A stretch of DNA of 64,000 bases from Variovorax paradoxus (GTDB lineage: Bacteria; Pseudomonadota; Gammaproteobacteria; Burkholderiales; Burkholderiaceae_C), in the NCBI RefSeq assembly GCF_030811855.1, contig NZ_JAUSRN010000002.1, forward strand, positions 124,001 through 188,000, given 5' to 3'. The notes under the pieces are model-generated. The model made no database searches. It saw only the letters and a list, made by a program, of their open reading frames with translations, and had not been told where the DNA came from. The position numbers and the translations under genes were made by a program. This document shows, piece by piece, positions 18,282 to 29,115 of this stretch (within the stretch, counting starts at the first letter, position 1; every line of letters starts with the position of its first letter).

Positions 18282-19424
18282 TTATTCAGGGCGATATCCA
18301 AACACACCGCCATTCGCAGTCACCACGACAACCGTGTTGCCGGCCATGACCGGGGTCACGCCGATGGCGGAGCCGTCTGGTGTGACGCGGTTGAGCAACG
18401 CGCCGTCGTCGCGCGAAACGAAGTGCAGCGTTCCCGTGCTTTCGCCGATCACCAGCGAACGCCCCACTGCCAGCGGCCCGGTCAGGACGCGGTTCTTGAA
18501 GCGGGTCGACTGCCACGCGCGCTCGCCATCGGCGCGGCGCCACGCCACGACGGTGCCGTCGTTCTCGGTGCCATAGACAAAGCTCTCATTGCCGCTGACA
18601 CCTTCGGCGCCCGCGGCGGGCTTGCTCCAGAGCAGCTGGCCGCGCGCGGTGTCGACGCAGCCCACATTGGCGTAGTAGGCCCGTGCGCAGACCGTGTCGC
18701 CAACACGGCTCACGCTGCCGGTCAGATCGACCAGGCGTTCCACGTCGTTGGTGCCGCGGGGTGCGGCAATCGGCGCTTCCCAGCGCGAGGATCCGTTGGC
18801 CGGGTTGAGGCCAACCAGCCGGCCGCCGATGCCCGACACCAGCGTGTCGCCCACCGCAATCAGCACACCCGACTTCTTCAGCACGAGGTTCTCGGCGGTG
18901 CGCTGCTGCAGCCACAGGCGGCGGCCGCTCTGGCCGTCCCAGGCGCTGATGCTGCGGTCGGCCGTTTGCACGAAGACGCGTCGGCCGGCCACCAGCGGGG
19001 CAGTGAAGGCCTGGGCCGAGAGCCGCTGCTTCCACAAGACCTTGCCACCTTCGATGGCGACCAGTTCGTTGTTGGTGGTGACGACAGCCGCCAGCGAGCC
19101 GTCGCTGCCGACGCCCGCCGCCAACTTGGCGCCCACGTTGGCGCGCCAGGTTTCGCGGCCGGCACGCGCATCGATGGCAACCACGGTGCCGTCGGTACCG
19201 GCGACCGTGACGATGTCGCCGCTGACGTCGGTGGCGAGCGGGAAGCTCACGGCCGGAATGCGAACGCTCCACGCCTGGCGCACGCCAAACAACGCGGGGT
19301 TGGCGGGCAGTTCAGCCGGCTTGGGCTTGCTGGTGCCGGAGCAGGCGGCCAGCATTGCTGCCAGGAGAATGGCCGAGCCCGCACGCAGGGCGGGCGATTC
19401 AGGCATGAGACGCTTGAAATTCAT
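18282..19424 (-). CDS. bamB: Outer membrane protein assembly factor BamB
   Basis: A 380-residue outer-membrane lipoprotein. The signal ends in a lipobox MLAAC with Cys28 as the lipidated residue. The rest forms an eight-bladed PQQ-like beta-propeller, visible as repeats of the type G-x-V-x-A-x-D-x-x-x-G-x-x-x-W (VVAIDARAGRETWR, ISAWDGQSGRRLW, LVGLNPANGSSRW). BamB scaffolds BamA for beta-barrel insertion. It is 7 bp downstream of the yfgM-like gene, the conserved hisS-yfgM-bamB-der order. Confidence 0.94.
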   Translation of the reverse strand: MNFKRLMPESPALRAGSAILLAAMLAACSGTSKPKPAELPANPALFGVRQAWSVRIPAVSFPLATDVSGDIVTVAGTDGTVVAIDARAGRETWRANVGAKLAAGVGSDGSLAAVVTTNNELVAIEGGKVLWKQRLSAQAFTAPLVAGRRVFVQTADRSISAWDGQSGRRLWLQQRTAENLVLKKSGVLIAVGDTLVSGIGGRLVGLNPANGSSRWEAPIAAPRGTNDVERLVDLTGSVSRVGDTVCARAYYANVGCVDTARGQLLWSKPAAGAEGVSGNESFVYGTENDGTVVAWRRADGERAWQSTRFKNRVLTGPLAVGRSLVIGESTGTLHFVSRDDGALLNRVTPDGSAIGVTPVMAGNTVVVVTANGGVFGYRPE

Positions 19425-19431
19425 ATTGCGA

Positions 19432-20124
19432 TCAGGAAGTTTTGGGGGCTACTGGCGTGACGGTGATCACGGGTGCCAGGCTCTTCGGGTCGACGCCGGC
19501 CGCATTGAGCTTGAATTCCACCAGGCGCCGGTAGTCGGACGTGGCGCCCAGCCCGGTCCAGGCCTTGCGGTATTCAGCCTGCGCTTCAGCGCGCTTACCC
19601 TGGGCCATGTAGATGTCGCCCTTGCGGTCGGCCACCAGCGGTTCGAATTCCTTGGGCACGTTGCCCGACAGCTGCTTGAGCGCTTCGTCGTAGGACTTGC
19701 TGTCCAGCAACTCGGCCGCGAGACGTAGCTTGGCGACAGCCTGGTAGCCCGGGTCGACGGCGCTTTGCGCGACCCAGCCAAGGGCTGCGCGCGAGGCTTC
19801 GAGATTGCCCTTCTCGTACAGCGTCTTGGCGGCCAGCAAACCGGCTTGCTGTGCATAGGCCGTGCCGGCAAAGCGCTCTTTCATGTCACCCAGCACGCGC
19901 TGAATGCGTTCAACGTCGCCGGACTGCGTGCTGCGTTCGACCTCGTCGTAGAGCGCAGCAGCCTGCGCCGCCTTGTTGCGCTGGAAATACTGCCAGCCGT
20001 TCCAGGCCACGAAGGCACCGGCCACGAGCAGCACCACCCAGGTGATCAGGGTGCCGTAGGTGTTCCAGAAATGCTTGAGCTGGTCGAGCTGTTCCTGTTC
20101 GTCGAGATCGAGGTTGGTTGCCAT
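19432..20124 (-). CDS. YfgM family tetratricopeptide protein
   Basis: A 230-residue inner-membrane protein: a short cytoplasmic N-terminus rich in Asp/Glu (LDLDEQEQLDQLKHFWNTYG), one helix at about 23-43, then a periplasmic TPR domain (about 60-205). E. coli YfgM associates with SecYEG and periplasmic chaperones such as PpiD, and is also linked to RcsB turnover. The position between hisS and bamB (5 and 7 bp spacing) is the family hallmark. The Thr/Pro-rich C-terminal end is probably unstructured. Confidence 0.88.
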   Translation of the reverse strand: MATNLDLDEQEQLDQLKHFWNTYGTLITWVVLLVAGAFVAWNGWQYFQRNKAAQAAALYDEVERSTQSGDVERIQRVLGDMKERFAGTAYAQQAGLLAAKTLYEKGNLEASRAALGWVAQSAVDPGYQAVAKLRLAAELLDSKSYDEALKQLSGNVPKEFEPLVADRKGDIYMAQGKRAEAQAEYRKAWTGLGATSDYRRLVEFKLNAAGVDPKSLAPVITVTPVAPKTS

Positions 20125-20129
20125 GCGTA

Positions 20130-21440
20130 TCAGATGTTGGGAGCCGGCGATTGTAGGGTGGCGGCCCAGGTGGCCACTTCGGCGAGAGGCCGAGCGGTTT
20201 GCGCGCCACTGCCGTCGCGCAGCGACTTGAGAGTCACTTCGCCGCGCGCAAGTTCATCGGCGCCAAAAATCAGCGCGTAGGTGGCACCGCTGGCATCGGC
20301 CTTCTTGAACTGGGACTTGAAGCTCCCCATGCCGTCGACCGTTGCCGCATGCATCTGCACGCGGACACCGGCATCGCGCAGCTGCTGCAGCGTGCGCAGC
20401 ACCACCGGCATGGCCGCGGCATCGGGCACCACGGCGTAGACGTCGGGCACGGGCGCTGCAATGGCGGCGCCCTGCTCTTTCATCAGGTCGAGCACGCGCT
20501 CGACGCCGATGGCCCAGCCCACGGCCGGCGCCGGCTTTCCGCCGATCTGCGCAATGAGGTCGTCGTAGCGGCCGCCGGCGCACACCGTGCCCTGCGAGCC
20601 GAGGCGATCGGTGACGAACTCGAACACGCTCAGGTTGTAGTAGTCGAGGCCGCGCACCAGCCGCGGGTTGATGGTGTAGGCCACGCCGTTGGCATCGAGG
20701 ATGGCCTTGAGGCCGTCGAAGTGGGCCAGCGATTCGGCACCCAGAAAGTCGATGAGCCGGGGGGCGGACTCGACCACCTCCTTCATCGCCGGATTCTTGG
20801 TGTCGAGAATGCGCAGCGGATTGCTGTGCAGGCGGCGCTTGCCGTCCTCGTCGAGCTTGTCGGCGTGCTTCTCGAAGTGGGCAATGAGCTGGGCGCGGTG
20901 CAGCGCGCGCTCGGCGGGTTGTCCCAGGCTGTTGAGCTCCAAGCGAACGTCGGTGAGGCCAATGGCCTTCCACAGGGCGTTGGCCAGCAGGATCAGCTCG
21001 GCATCGACATCGGGGCCGGCAAAGCCGAGCGCCTCGGCGCCAATCTGGTGGAACTGTCGAAAGCGCCCGCGCTGCGGCTTCTCGCGCCGGAACATCGGGC
21101 CGGTGTACCAGAGACGTTTGCCGCCGTCGTACAGCATGTTGTGCTCGATCACCGCGCGCACCAGGCCGGCGGTGTTCTCGGGCCGCAACGTCAGGTGGTC
21201 GTTGTCGCCGTATTTGTCCGAGCGGTCGTGGAAGGAGTACATCTCCTTCTCGACGATATCGGTCACCTCGCCAATGCCCCGCACGAAGAGCGCCGTGTGC
21301 TCCAGGATGGGCGTGCGCACGTTGCGGTATGCAAAGCGGCCCATCAGGTCGCGCACGGTGGCCTCGAGCCACTCCCAGCGCGCCGATTCGGGCGGCAATA
21401 TGTCGTTCATGCCTTTGACGGCATTCAGTTTTTCAGCCAT
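20130..21440 (-). CDS. hisS: Histidine--tRNA ligase
   Basis: A 436-residue class II aminoacyl-tRNA synthetase. Motif 2 is [17 protein letters not shown], the histidine-binding loop is [14 protein letters not shown], and motif 3 is [15 protein letters not shown]-terminal anticodon-binding domain begins near residue 335. The start [19 protein letters not shown] matches the family. It follows ispG by 14 bp and leads the yfgM-bamB-der run. It is clearly the catalytic paralogue of the HisZ encoded at 11.5-12.6 kb. Confidence 0.96.
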   Translation of the reverse strand: MAEKLNAVKGMNDILPPESARWEWLEATVRDLMGRFAYRNVRTPILEHTALFVRGIGEVTDIVEKEMYSFHDRSDKYGDNDHLTLRPENTAGLVRAVIEHNMLYDGGKRLWYTGPMFRREKPQRGRFRQFHQIGAEALGFAGPDVDAELILLANALWKAIGLTDVRLELNSLGQPAERALHRAQLIAHFEKHADKLDEDGKRRLHSNPLRILDTKNPAMKEVVESAPRLIDFLGAESLAHFDGLKAILDANGVAYTINPRLVRGLDYYNLSVFEFVTDRLGSQGTVCAGGRYDDLIAQIGGKPAPAVGWAIGVERVLDLMKEQGAAIAAPVPDVYAVVPDAAAMPVVLRTLQQLRDAGVRVQMHAATVDGMGSFKSQFKKADASGATYALIFGADELARGEVTLKSLRDGSGAQTARPLAEVATWAATLQSPAPNI

Positions 21441-21454
21441 GAGTCTGCGGAGGT

Positions 21455-22728
<1,274 letters not shown>

Positions 22729-22732
<4 letters not shown>

Positions 22733-23730
22733 GATGTCACCTCGAAACGCGCCACGCCGCCGCCGCGCGTGACAGGCTTCAGATCGTAGGGCTTCCCGCG
22801 CACCTGCACATCGACCGCCGAGGCCCGGCCCACCACCACCGACAGCGGCAGCGCGCCCGACAGACCCACCGTTTCGCCCGCCTTCAGGCTGCGGCGCAGC
22901 AGCTGCTTGCCGCCAGCCTCCGTGACCGTGATCCAGCACTCTTCGCGCGCGATGAAGACGAGCGGCTGATTGCCGCCGGCAGCAGCGGCAGTGGCCGACG
23001 TGGACGCTGCCGAGGCGGCAGCGGCGCTCGTGCCGGCCGGTGGCAAAGCGGCCTGGGGAGCAGCGGTTGCCGCGGGTGCGGCAGTTGTCGCCGTCGATGC
23101 AGGCGTTGAAGGCGTTGTAGGGGCCACCGGCGTGACTGGTGCGTTTTCGACGACCACCGAAGGTCCGCCTGGGGCCGGTGCGGCTGCGGGCGTTTCGGCC
23201 GCCGAGTTCGTGTCGCCGTCGCCGCGGGCGGTCCAGCGCGACACGGAAGCGCCGACCTTGTCGAACACCGATTGAGGCAGCCAGAACAAGATGGCCGCGC
23301 CAGCAAGAAGCAGCGCCACGACCGTCAGCAACGGACGCGACGGAAGTCCGGTGGAGCGGGCGCCGCTGCTCCATCGCGGCGTGCCGGAAACGACGTTGCC
23401 CTTGAGCGTGCGGTCAGCCGCCGCCAATGGCGCGCGCTGCGCGCCTGGCAGCTTTGCGAGCACGGGCGCGGATTCGATGCGCAAGGCCCGGCAAACGCTG
23501 CTTGCCAGCGCCCGGGCAAAGACCGGGTCGGGCAGCGAGGCGATGTCGTCCGCCTCGAGCGCCATGAGCTTTTGCGGCGGCACCTTGAGGGCCGCGGCCA
23601 CCATTTCGATGTGCAGGCCGTGCGCCTCGCGCGCTTCGCGCAGCATGTCGCCGGCTGTCTTGTGCGTGTTGTCGCCTTCCTCGAGCGGCAGTACCGCGGA
23701 AGTGCCGAACTCCGAAACCCGTTCAGTCAT
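22729..23730 (-). CDS. RodZ-like helix-turn-helix and DUF4115 domain membrane protein
   Basis: A 333-residue protein with the RodZ layout: a cytoplasmic Cro/C1-type HTH (about 27-90, including [25 protein letters not shown]), one membrane helix (about 133-153), a long Ala/Pro/Thr-rich linker, and a C-terminal DUF4115 beta domain with [22 protein letters not shown]. RodZ anchors MreB to the elongation machinery. The linker is low complexity and rich in APA and TPA. The start overlaps the pilW stop by 8 bp, and its own stop overlaps ispG. This pilW-rodZ-ispG-hisS order is common in proteobacteria. Confidence 0.87.
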
Positions 23731-24580
23731 TGAAATTCCCGCGCTCGTACGCGATTGCCTCCCGGGATTGCGGGAAGCGCCGTTGCAGTTGTCCTCCCAA
23801 CTGCGCAACAGCTTCGCGGTTGTTGAGCCGTCGTTCGATCTTGATGCCGAGCCAGAGCGTTTCCGCATTGGCCGAAGGACTGTTGTTGACGCGGCGGATG
23901 TAGAACTGGGCCCGCTGCCATTCCTCGCGCTGCGCCAACAGCGAAGCCAGGTTGAGGCCGATCACCGGATTGCCGGCATCGATCTCGTAGGCCTGCATGA
24001 GGCTTCGTTCCGCCTCCGGACGCTGGCCGGCCCTGAGCTGGCAGACGCCTTGCGTCATGAGCGTTTTGGCCCGGTCCGTGTAGCTCGGGATCGCAAGAGC
24101 AGCGGTGAACTGCTGGGCCGCATCGCCGAAACGGTTTTGCTGGCAGAGCAGCCAGCCATAGTTGTGCCGCACGTTGGGATCGCGCGGGCTGATGGCAGTG
24201 GCGCGGCGGAAGCTGTCTTCGGCCATGCCCGCGTCCTCCAGCCTCATGTAGACAAGGCCGCGCAGGTTGTAGGCATCGGCGTTGTTGGGGTCGGCGGCAA
24301 GAGCCTGCTTGATCTCGTCGAGTGCCACGGTGTTCTGGCCATGCTCGAAGTATCCCGAGGCCAGTTCCATGCGCAGGCGCGCGCGGCGCTGCCGGCTGGA
24401 CTCGTCGGACTCGGTGACGATCTCGCCCCCCTTGCCCGCGGAGCTGGTATCGGCCAGGCTGGTGGTGGTGGTGCGCGTGTTAACGCAGCCCGCGAGCAAA
24501 AACGCCACGGCGACACCGGCAACGCTTGCGGCCAGCAGCCGCTGTGCGCTCGCGGTCGCCATCGGAAAGGCCATGCTCAT
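23723..24580 (-). CDS. pilW: Type IV pilus biogenesis/stability lipoprotein PilW
   Basis: A 285-residue outer-membrane lipoprotein with lipobox LAGC (Cys32), then about six TPR repeats (for example NADAYNLRGLVYMRLEDAG and PNVRHNYGWLLCQQNRFGDA). PilW/PilF is the pilotin that assembles the PilQ secretin. The ATG at 24580 has AGGAG nine bases upstream. It lies just after rlmN (stop to start 4 bp) and overlaps rodZ by 8 bp. No other pilus gene is in the window. Confidence 0.9.
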   Translation of the reverse strand: MSMAFPMATASAQRLLAASVAGVAVAFLLAGCVNTRTTTTSLADTSSAGKGGEIVTESDESSRQRRARLRMELASGYFEHGQNTVALDEIKQALAADPNNADAYNLRGLVYMRLEDAGMAEDSFRRATAISPRDPNVRHNYGWLLCQQNRFGDAAQQFTAALAIPSYTDRAKTLMTQGVCQLRAGQRPEAERSLMQAYEIDAGNPVIGLNLASLLAQREEWQRAQFYIRRVNNSPSANAETLWLGIKIERRLNNREAVAQLGGQLQRRFPQSREAIAYERGNFND

Positions 24581-24584
24581 GGGG

Positions 24585-25736
24585 TCAATGCTCCTGGGGG
24601 GTGGTCTTGCGAACCGGATGCAAAACGACGGGGCGCTCCGACACCACGCGGCGCTGTGCCATGCGTTCGGCCGCGCGGGTGCGGTCCTTGACGTCGCCGG
24701 CCAGCTGTCCGCAGGCGGCATCGATGTCGTCGCCGCGCGTCTTGCGCACGGTGGTCACCAGGCCCGCTTCGCTCAGCGTCCTGGCGAAGGCCAGCACGCG
24801 CGGCTGCGGCGAACGCAGGAGTCCCGAGGCCGGAAACGGGTTGAACGGAATCAGGTTGAACTTGCACGAGATGCCGTGCGTGCGGACGAGTTCCACCAGC
24901 TGCCGCGCATGCTCGGGCTGGTCGTTGACGCCGTCGAGCATGCAGTATTCGAAGGTGATGAAGTCGCGCGGCGCATGCGCCAGGTAGCGCTTGCAGGCCT
25001 CGATCAGTTCGGCGATCGGATACTTGCGATTGAGCGGCACGAGGTCGTCGCGCAACGCATCGTTGGGCGCATGCAGCGACACCGCCAGGGCCACGGGACA
25101 GTCAGTGCCCAGGCGGTCGATCATCGGCACCACGCCGGAGGTCGATACGGTGACGCGGCGGCGCGAAAGGCCGTAGGCGTTGTCGTCGAGCATGGTGCGC
25201 AGCGCAGGCACCAGAGCGGTGTAGTTCTGCAGCGGCTCGCCCATGCCCATCATCACCACGTTGGAGATGACGCGCTCATCGCGTTTCAGGTGCTTGCGCA
25301 GGAAATGCTCGGCAAACCAAAGCTGGGCGACGATTTCGCCCGTGCTCAGGTTGCGGCTGAAGCCCTGATGCCCCGTGGAGCAAAAGCGGCAACCCACCGC
25401 ACAGCCAGCTTGAGACGACACGCACAGCGTGCCGCGATCGTCTTCGGGAATGAATACGGCTTCGACGGCATTGCCGTCGCCGACGTCGAACAGCCACTTG
25501 ATCGTGCCGTCCTTGGATTCGTGCTGCGTGAGGACAGGAAGTGCCTCGACGCGAGCGGTGGTGGCGAGCTTTTCGCGCAGCGACTTGGCCAGATCGGTCA
25601 TCTGGGCGAAGTCGCTGGCGCCGCGCTGGTGGATCCAGCGGAACAGTTGCGTGGCGCGGAACCGCTTCTCGCCGAGCTTTTCGCAGAACGCAGCCAGCCC
25701 CTCGAGATCGAATTCGAGCAGGTTGGCCGTGTTCAT
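24585..25736 (-). CDS. rlmN: Dual-specificity RNA methyltransferase RlmN
   Basis: A 383-residue radical-SAM enzyme that puts a C2 methyl on A2503 of 23S rRNA and A37 of some tRNAs. The CxxxCxxC cluster motif is Cys112, Cys116 and Cys119 ([12 protein letters not shown]). GMGEPLQNY (about 179-187) and the methyl-carrying Cys near the C-terminus ([13 protein letters not shown]) are also seen. It sits 18 bp after ndk and directly before pilW. Confidence 0.96.
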   Translation of the reverse strand: MNTANLLEFDLEGLAAFCEKLGEKRFRATQLFRWIHQRGASDFAQMTDLAKSLREKLATTARVEALPVLTQHESKDGTIKWLFDVGDGNAVEAVFIPEDDRGTLCVSSQAGCAVGCRFCSTGHQGFSRNLSTGEIVAQLWFAEHFLRKHLKRDERVISNVVMMGMGEPLQNYTALVPALRTMLDDNAYGLSRRRVTVSTSGVVPMIDRLGTDCPVALAVSLHAPNDALRDDLVPLNRKYPIAELIEACKRYLAHAPRDFITFEYCMLDGVNDQPEHARQLVELVRTHGISCKFNLIPFNPFPASGLLRSPQPRVLAFARTLSEAGLVTTVRKTRGDDIDAACGQLAGDVKDRTRAAERMAQRRVVSERPVVLHPVRKTTPQEH

Positions 25737-25754
25737 GAAATCAGCAGGGTGCGC

Positions 25755-26180
25755 TTAGCGCGCGTAGACGTTGAGGCCGGCGAAGAAGAAAGCTACTTCG
25801 TTCGCCGCGGTTTCAGGCGCGTCGGAGCCGTGCACGGCGTTGGCGTCGATGCTGTCGGCGAAGTCGGCGCGGATGGTGCCGGGAGCCGCCTTCTTGGGGT
25901 CCGTGGCGCCCATCAGGTCGCGGTTCTTGGCGATGGCGTCTTCGCCTTCGAGCACTTGCACGAACACGGGGCCGGAAATCATGAACTCGACCAGATCCTT
26001 GAAGAACGGACGTTCCTTGTGGACCGAGTAGAACTGCTCGGCTTCGTTGCGCGACAGATGCACCAGCTTGGCGGCAACGATCTTGAGGCCGGCAGCTTCG
26101 AAGCGGGAAACGATCTTGCCGATGACGTTCTTGGCGACGGCGTCGGGCTTGATGATGGAGAGGGTACGTTCGATAGCCAT
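25755..26180 (-). CDS. ndk: Nucleoside diphosphate kinase
   Basis: A 141-residue enzyme that equilibrates NTP and NDP pools. The phosphoryl-accepting His117 lies in [18 protein letters not shown] near the N-terminus and [10 protein letters not shown] are also diagnostic. Length is standard for a bacterial tetrameric NDK. It heads the ndk-rlmN-pilW-rodZ-ispG-hisS run; 151 bp upstream contain terminator hairpins for rluB and presumably the ndk promoter. Confidence 0.97.
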   Translation of the reverse strand: MAIERTLSIIKPDAVAKNVIGKIVSRFEAAGLKIVAAKLVHLSRNEAEQFYSVHKERPFFKDLVEFMISGPVFVQVLEGEDAIAKNRDLMGATDPKKAAPGTIRADFADSIDANAVHGSDAPETAANEVAFFFAGLNVYAR

Positions 26181-26271
26181 TGAAGTGCTTCCTGAGCTTT
26201 GATTTTGAAGTGATTTGTCACAAATGCAACGAATAAGTTGCATCGTCAGTCGACAAAGCCTCTGATTTTAA

Positions 26272-26318
26272 CCGGCGCAAGCGCCGGCTTTGGTGAAAAC
26301 GCAGCGAAAGGCTGCGTT
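26272..26318 (-). terminator. Tandem hairpins downstream of rluB
   Basis: First met from rluB is an 8-bp stem (AACGCAGC / GCTGCGTT, loop 5 nt) at 26298-26318 ending in TTTT on the minus strand. A second hairpin (CCGGCG / CGCCGG, loop 4 nt, 26272-26287) follows without a clean T-run. They separate rluB from ndk. Confidence 0.65.
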
Positions 26319-26331
26319 GGACTGCTGGCTT

Positions 26332-28140
26332 TCAGCGGCCGCGGCGCCGGTTTCCGCCCGACCCGCCACCGCCACCGCCAAAACCACCGCCGGAGGGGCC
26401 GCCGCCGCGGCGTCCAGGTCCCTGGCGCTGTTCCTTGCGCTGCCGCGAAAAGCTGTCGGCGCCGATGTAGCCGAGCGAGGTCTTCATCGGATCGGGCTGG
26501 TTCGCGCCGCTCGGCGGACGCTCCTCACCCTGGCGATTGCCACGATTGCTGTTGTTGTTGCCACGGCGCCCTTGCGGGGGCATTCCTGCGTTGCCGCCAC
26601 CACCACCGCCCCGGTTGGCGCGCCCACCGCGGTCGCCCCGAGGCGGCCGGCCGTCGCCGAGCGGATTCGGAATGGGTGCCTCGCGGTTTTCATCGCGCGG
26701 CGCCTGCCCGCCGCCGGCATTGCGGTTGCCGCGGCGCTTCTTGTTGCGGCCGTTCCGTCCGCCGCCAGCGCCGTCCTGGCCGCCCGGGCCACGCTGTTGC
26801 TGCTGCTGTGGGCGCGGCGCGCCGCCGCCCGAAGCCTGGAACAGCGCATTGATGTCGCGCTCGTCGAGTTCCATCCACGCGCCGCGCTTCAGGCCGCGCG
26901 GCAGCACCATGGCACCGTAGCGAATTCGGATCAGGCGGCTGACTGCATGGCCCACCGATTCGAACAGGCGCCGCACTTCGCGGTTGCGGCCTTCGGAGAT
27001 GGTGACGCGGTACCAGTGGTTGGAACCCTCGCCGCCGCCCTCTTCGATGGTGCCGAACTGGGCCATGCCGTCGTCGAGCCGAACGCCTTCGAGCAATCGC
27101 TTCTTTTCCTCGGCATCGAGCGCGCCCAACACGCGCACCGCGTATTCGCGCTCCAGGCCGAAGCGGGGGTGCATCAGCTGGTTGGCCAGGTCGCCGGAGC
27201 TGCTGAACAGCAGCAGGCCTTCCGTGTTCAGGTCGAGCCGGCCGACCGACTGCCACTTGCCCTGCTGAAGGCGCGGCAGCTTGCGGAACACCGTGGGTCG
27301 GTTCTGCGGGTCGTCGTGCGTGACGACTTCGCCGACGGGCTTGTGGTAGGCAATGACGCGCGGCGGAGGCGGCGCAATACGGTAGCGGATCGGCTTGCCG
27401 TTGATCTTGACCTGGTCGCCGTATTGAATGCGCTGGCCGATGTGGGCCGGCTCGTTGTTGACCGAGATGCGCCCCTGGAGAATCAGCTGCTCCATCTCGA
27501 GGCGAGAGCCCAGGCCCGCTTGCGCCAGCACCTTGTGCAGCTTGGGCGAATCGGCTTCGGGCAGCAGCACGCGCTTGAGCGGCGGAACCTCGGGGCTCTC
27601 TTCGTCGGCGTCGAATTGGCCGGAGATGACGTCCGCGAAGCGGATGGGTTCGGGCGGCGGCGCATTGCGCTGCTCGCGTTCGGCAGCCCGGCGTGCGCGG
27701 TCGAGGTCGTCCTCTTCCTCGTCAGGCTCTTCTTCTTCATCTTCTTCGTCGCCGTCGTCCTGGCTGCTGGTGCGAACAGGCTCTTCCGCACGGCGTTCCT
27801 GGGGCGCTTGTCGTTCGGTGGCTACGGTGGGAGCGGCAAGCTCGGCAAGCTCGGCCGGCGCGTCGGCGACTGGCGCAGTGACCGGGGCGGCATCGGCCAC
27901 GGGTTCGGAAGCTTCGGCGGCCACCGGTGCCACAGCTTCACCCTCTACGGCCTGCTCGGCGGTCTTCTTCCGGCGGGGACGGCGCTTCTTTGGAGCTTCC
28001 CCCTCCCCCCCTGACGCGGGCAGAGCCTCCGCACCCGCGTCCGAAGGCTGGCCGGACGCTTTCGTCGTCTCCCCGTCTTTTTTATCGGCTTCAGGCGGGA
28101 CTGGCACGATGGCCGCGTCGTCGATGTCGGAGGAGCTCAT
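26332..28140 (-). CDS. rluB: 23S rRNA pseudouridine synthase RluB-like, with long disordered tails
   Basis: A 602-residue protein, about twice the length of E. coli RluB. The core is normal: S4 RNA-binding domain (about 199-255) and pseudouridine synthase domain with catalytic Asp303 in GRLDLNTEG and a C-terminal [11 protein letters not shown]. Residues 1-195 are low complexity: a basic patch KKRRPRRKK, Ala/Val/Pro repeats and a strongly acidic [15 protein letters not shown] block. Residues 435-602 are Gly/Arg/Asn/Gln-rich with RGG-like repeats. RluB normally modifies U2605. The start overlaps the scpB stop as ATGA. Confidence 0.88.
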   Translation of the reverse strand: MSSSDIDDAAIVPVPPEADKKDGETTKASGQPSDAGAEALPASGGEGEAPKKRRPRRKKTAEQAVEGEAVAPVAAEASEPVADAAPVTAPVADAPAELAELAAPTVATERQAPQERRAEEPVRTSSQDDGDEEDEEEEPDEEEDDLDRARRAAEREQRNAPPPEPIRFADVISGQFDADEESPEVPPLKRVLLPEADSPKLHKVLAQAGLGSRLEMEQLILQGRISVNNEPAHIGQRIQYGDQVKINGKPIRYRIAPPPPRVIAYHKPVGEVVTHDDPQNRPTVFRKLPRLQQGKWQSVGRLDLNTEGLLLFSSSGDLANQLMHPRFGLEREYAVRVLGALDAEEKKRLLEGVRLDDGMAQFGTIEEGGGEGSNHWYRVTISEGRNREVRRLFESVGHAVSRLIRIRYGAMVLPRGLKRGAWMELDERDINALFQASGGGAPRPQQQQQRGPGGQDGAGGGRNGRNKKRRGNRNAGGGQAPRDENREAPIPNPLGDGRPPRGDRGGRANRGGGGGGNAGMPPQGRRGNNNSNRGNRQGEERPPSGANQPDPMKTSLGYIGADSFSRQRKEQRQGPGRRGGGPSGGGFGGGGGGSGGNRRRGR

Positions 28141-28988
28141 TGGTTTTTTCCGGGAAAAACAGCGTGGGGATCGGTCTCGTCGGACGACGGGACTTCGGAT
28201 TCGAGCTCGGCGGGGAGCCCGACGTCCGGGAGAGCCGGGATTTCTGCAGGCTCTTCGGTGCGAGCCGCGTCTTCCGCGAATTGCGCAGCGGCAGCCTCGA
28301 GGGCTTCGACCGCTTCGGGAGCCTCGGCAGGAGGCAGCGCAAGTTCGGTATCTGCCTCCAAGTCCGGTTCGGTGACGGCGGAAGCATCGTCATCGGCCTC
28401 GCCGGCGATTTCCATCGGCAAGCCTGGCTGGTTACCCGAGGCCTGGTCGAGCGCATCGACCAACGCCGCCTGCTGGGCCGGAGTTTCGATCAGCGGCAGT
28501 TGGTCAAGGGAGCCGAGGCCGAGGTCATCGAGAAACTGACGCGTGGTCGCGTAGAGCGCGGGCCGCCCGACAGTTTCGCGGTGGCCGATCACCTCGACCC
28601 AGCCGCGGTCTTCGAGCTGCTTGAGGATGAGGGAGTTGATGGTGACGCCGCGAATGTCTTCCATATCGCCGCGCGTGACCGGCTGGCGGTAGGCAATGAT
28701 GGCCAGCGTTTCGAGGGCGGCGCGCGTGTAGCGCGGCGGCTTTTCGGGATGCAGGCGATCGAGGTGGTCGCGCATCTCGGGCCGGCTTTGAAAGCGCCAG
28801 CCGCTGGCGACGTTCACCAGCTCCAGGCCGCGTTGCGCCCAGTCTTCCTGCAATTCAAGCAACAGCACCTTGATGGTGTCCACGCCCAGCTCGTCGTCGA
28901 ACAGCACGCGCATGTCGCGCACTGGCAGCGGCTGGCTCGAACAGATCAAGGCGGTTTCGAGAATGCGCTTGGCATCCGCCGTATTCAT
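28137..28988 (-). CDS. scpB: Segregation and condensation protein B
   Basis: A 283-residue protein; the first 175 residues form the paired winged-helix ScpB core ([25 protein letters not shown], then [25 protein letters not shown]). ScpB binds the kleisin ScpA in the SMC condensin that organises the chromosome. The last about 110 residues are acidic and Ala/Glu-rich, unlike short ScpB proteins, and probably disordered. scpA is not adjacent. The stop overlaps the rluB start by 4 bp; scpB-rluB is a frequent betaproteobacterial pair. Confidence 0.92.
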   Translation of the reverse strand: MNTADAKRILETALICSSQPLPVRDMRVLFDDELGVDTIKVLLLELQEDWAQRGLELVNVASGWRFQSRPEMRDHLDRLHPEKPPRYTRAALETLAIIAYRQPVTRGDMEDIRGVTINSLILKQLEDRGWVEVIGHRETVGRPALYATTRQFLDDLGLGSLDQLPLIETPAQQAALVDALDQASGNQPGLPMEIAGEADDDASAVTEPDLEADTELALPPAEAPEAVEALEAAAAQFAEDAARTEEPAEIPALPDVGLPAELESEVPSSDETDPHAVFPGKNQ

Positions 28989-29115
28989 GGTTCGCGTTAT
29001 CCGGGAAAAGGCGTCTCAGGGACGCTTGTTCAGAAGGATGGAAGAAGGCGCTGCCGGCACGCGGCGAGTGCAACGCAAGGCCGGCATCGGGGTGGCCGGC
29101 GCGGCCCTCGGGCCG

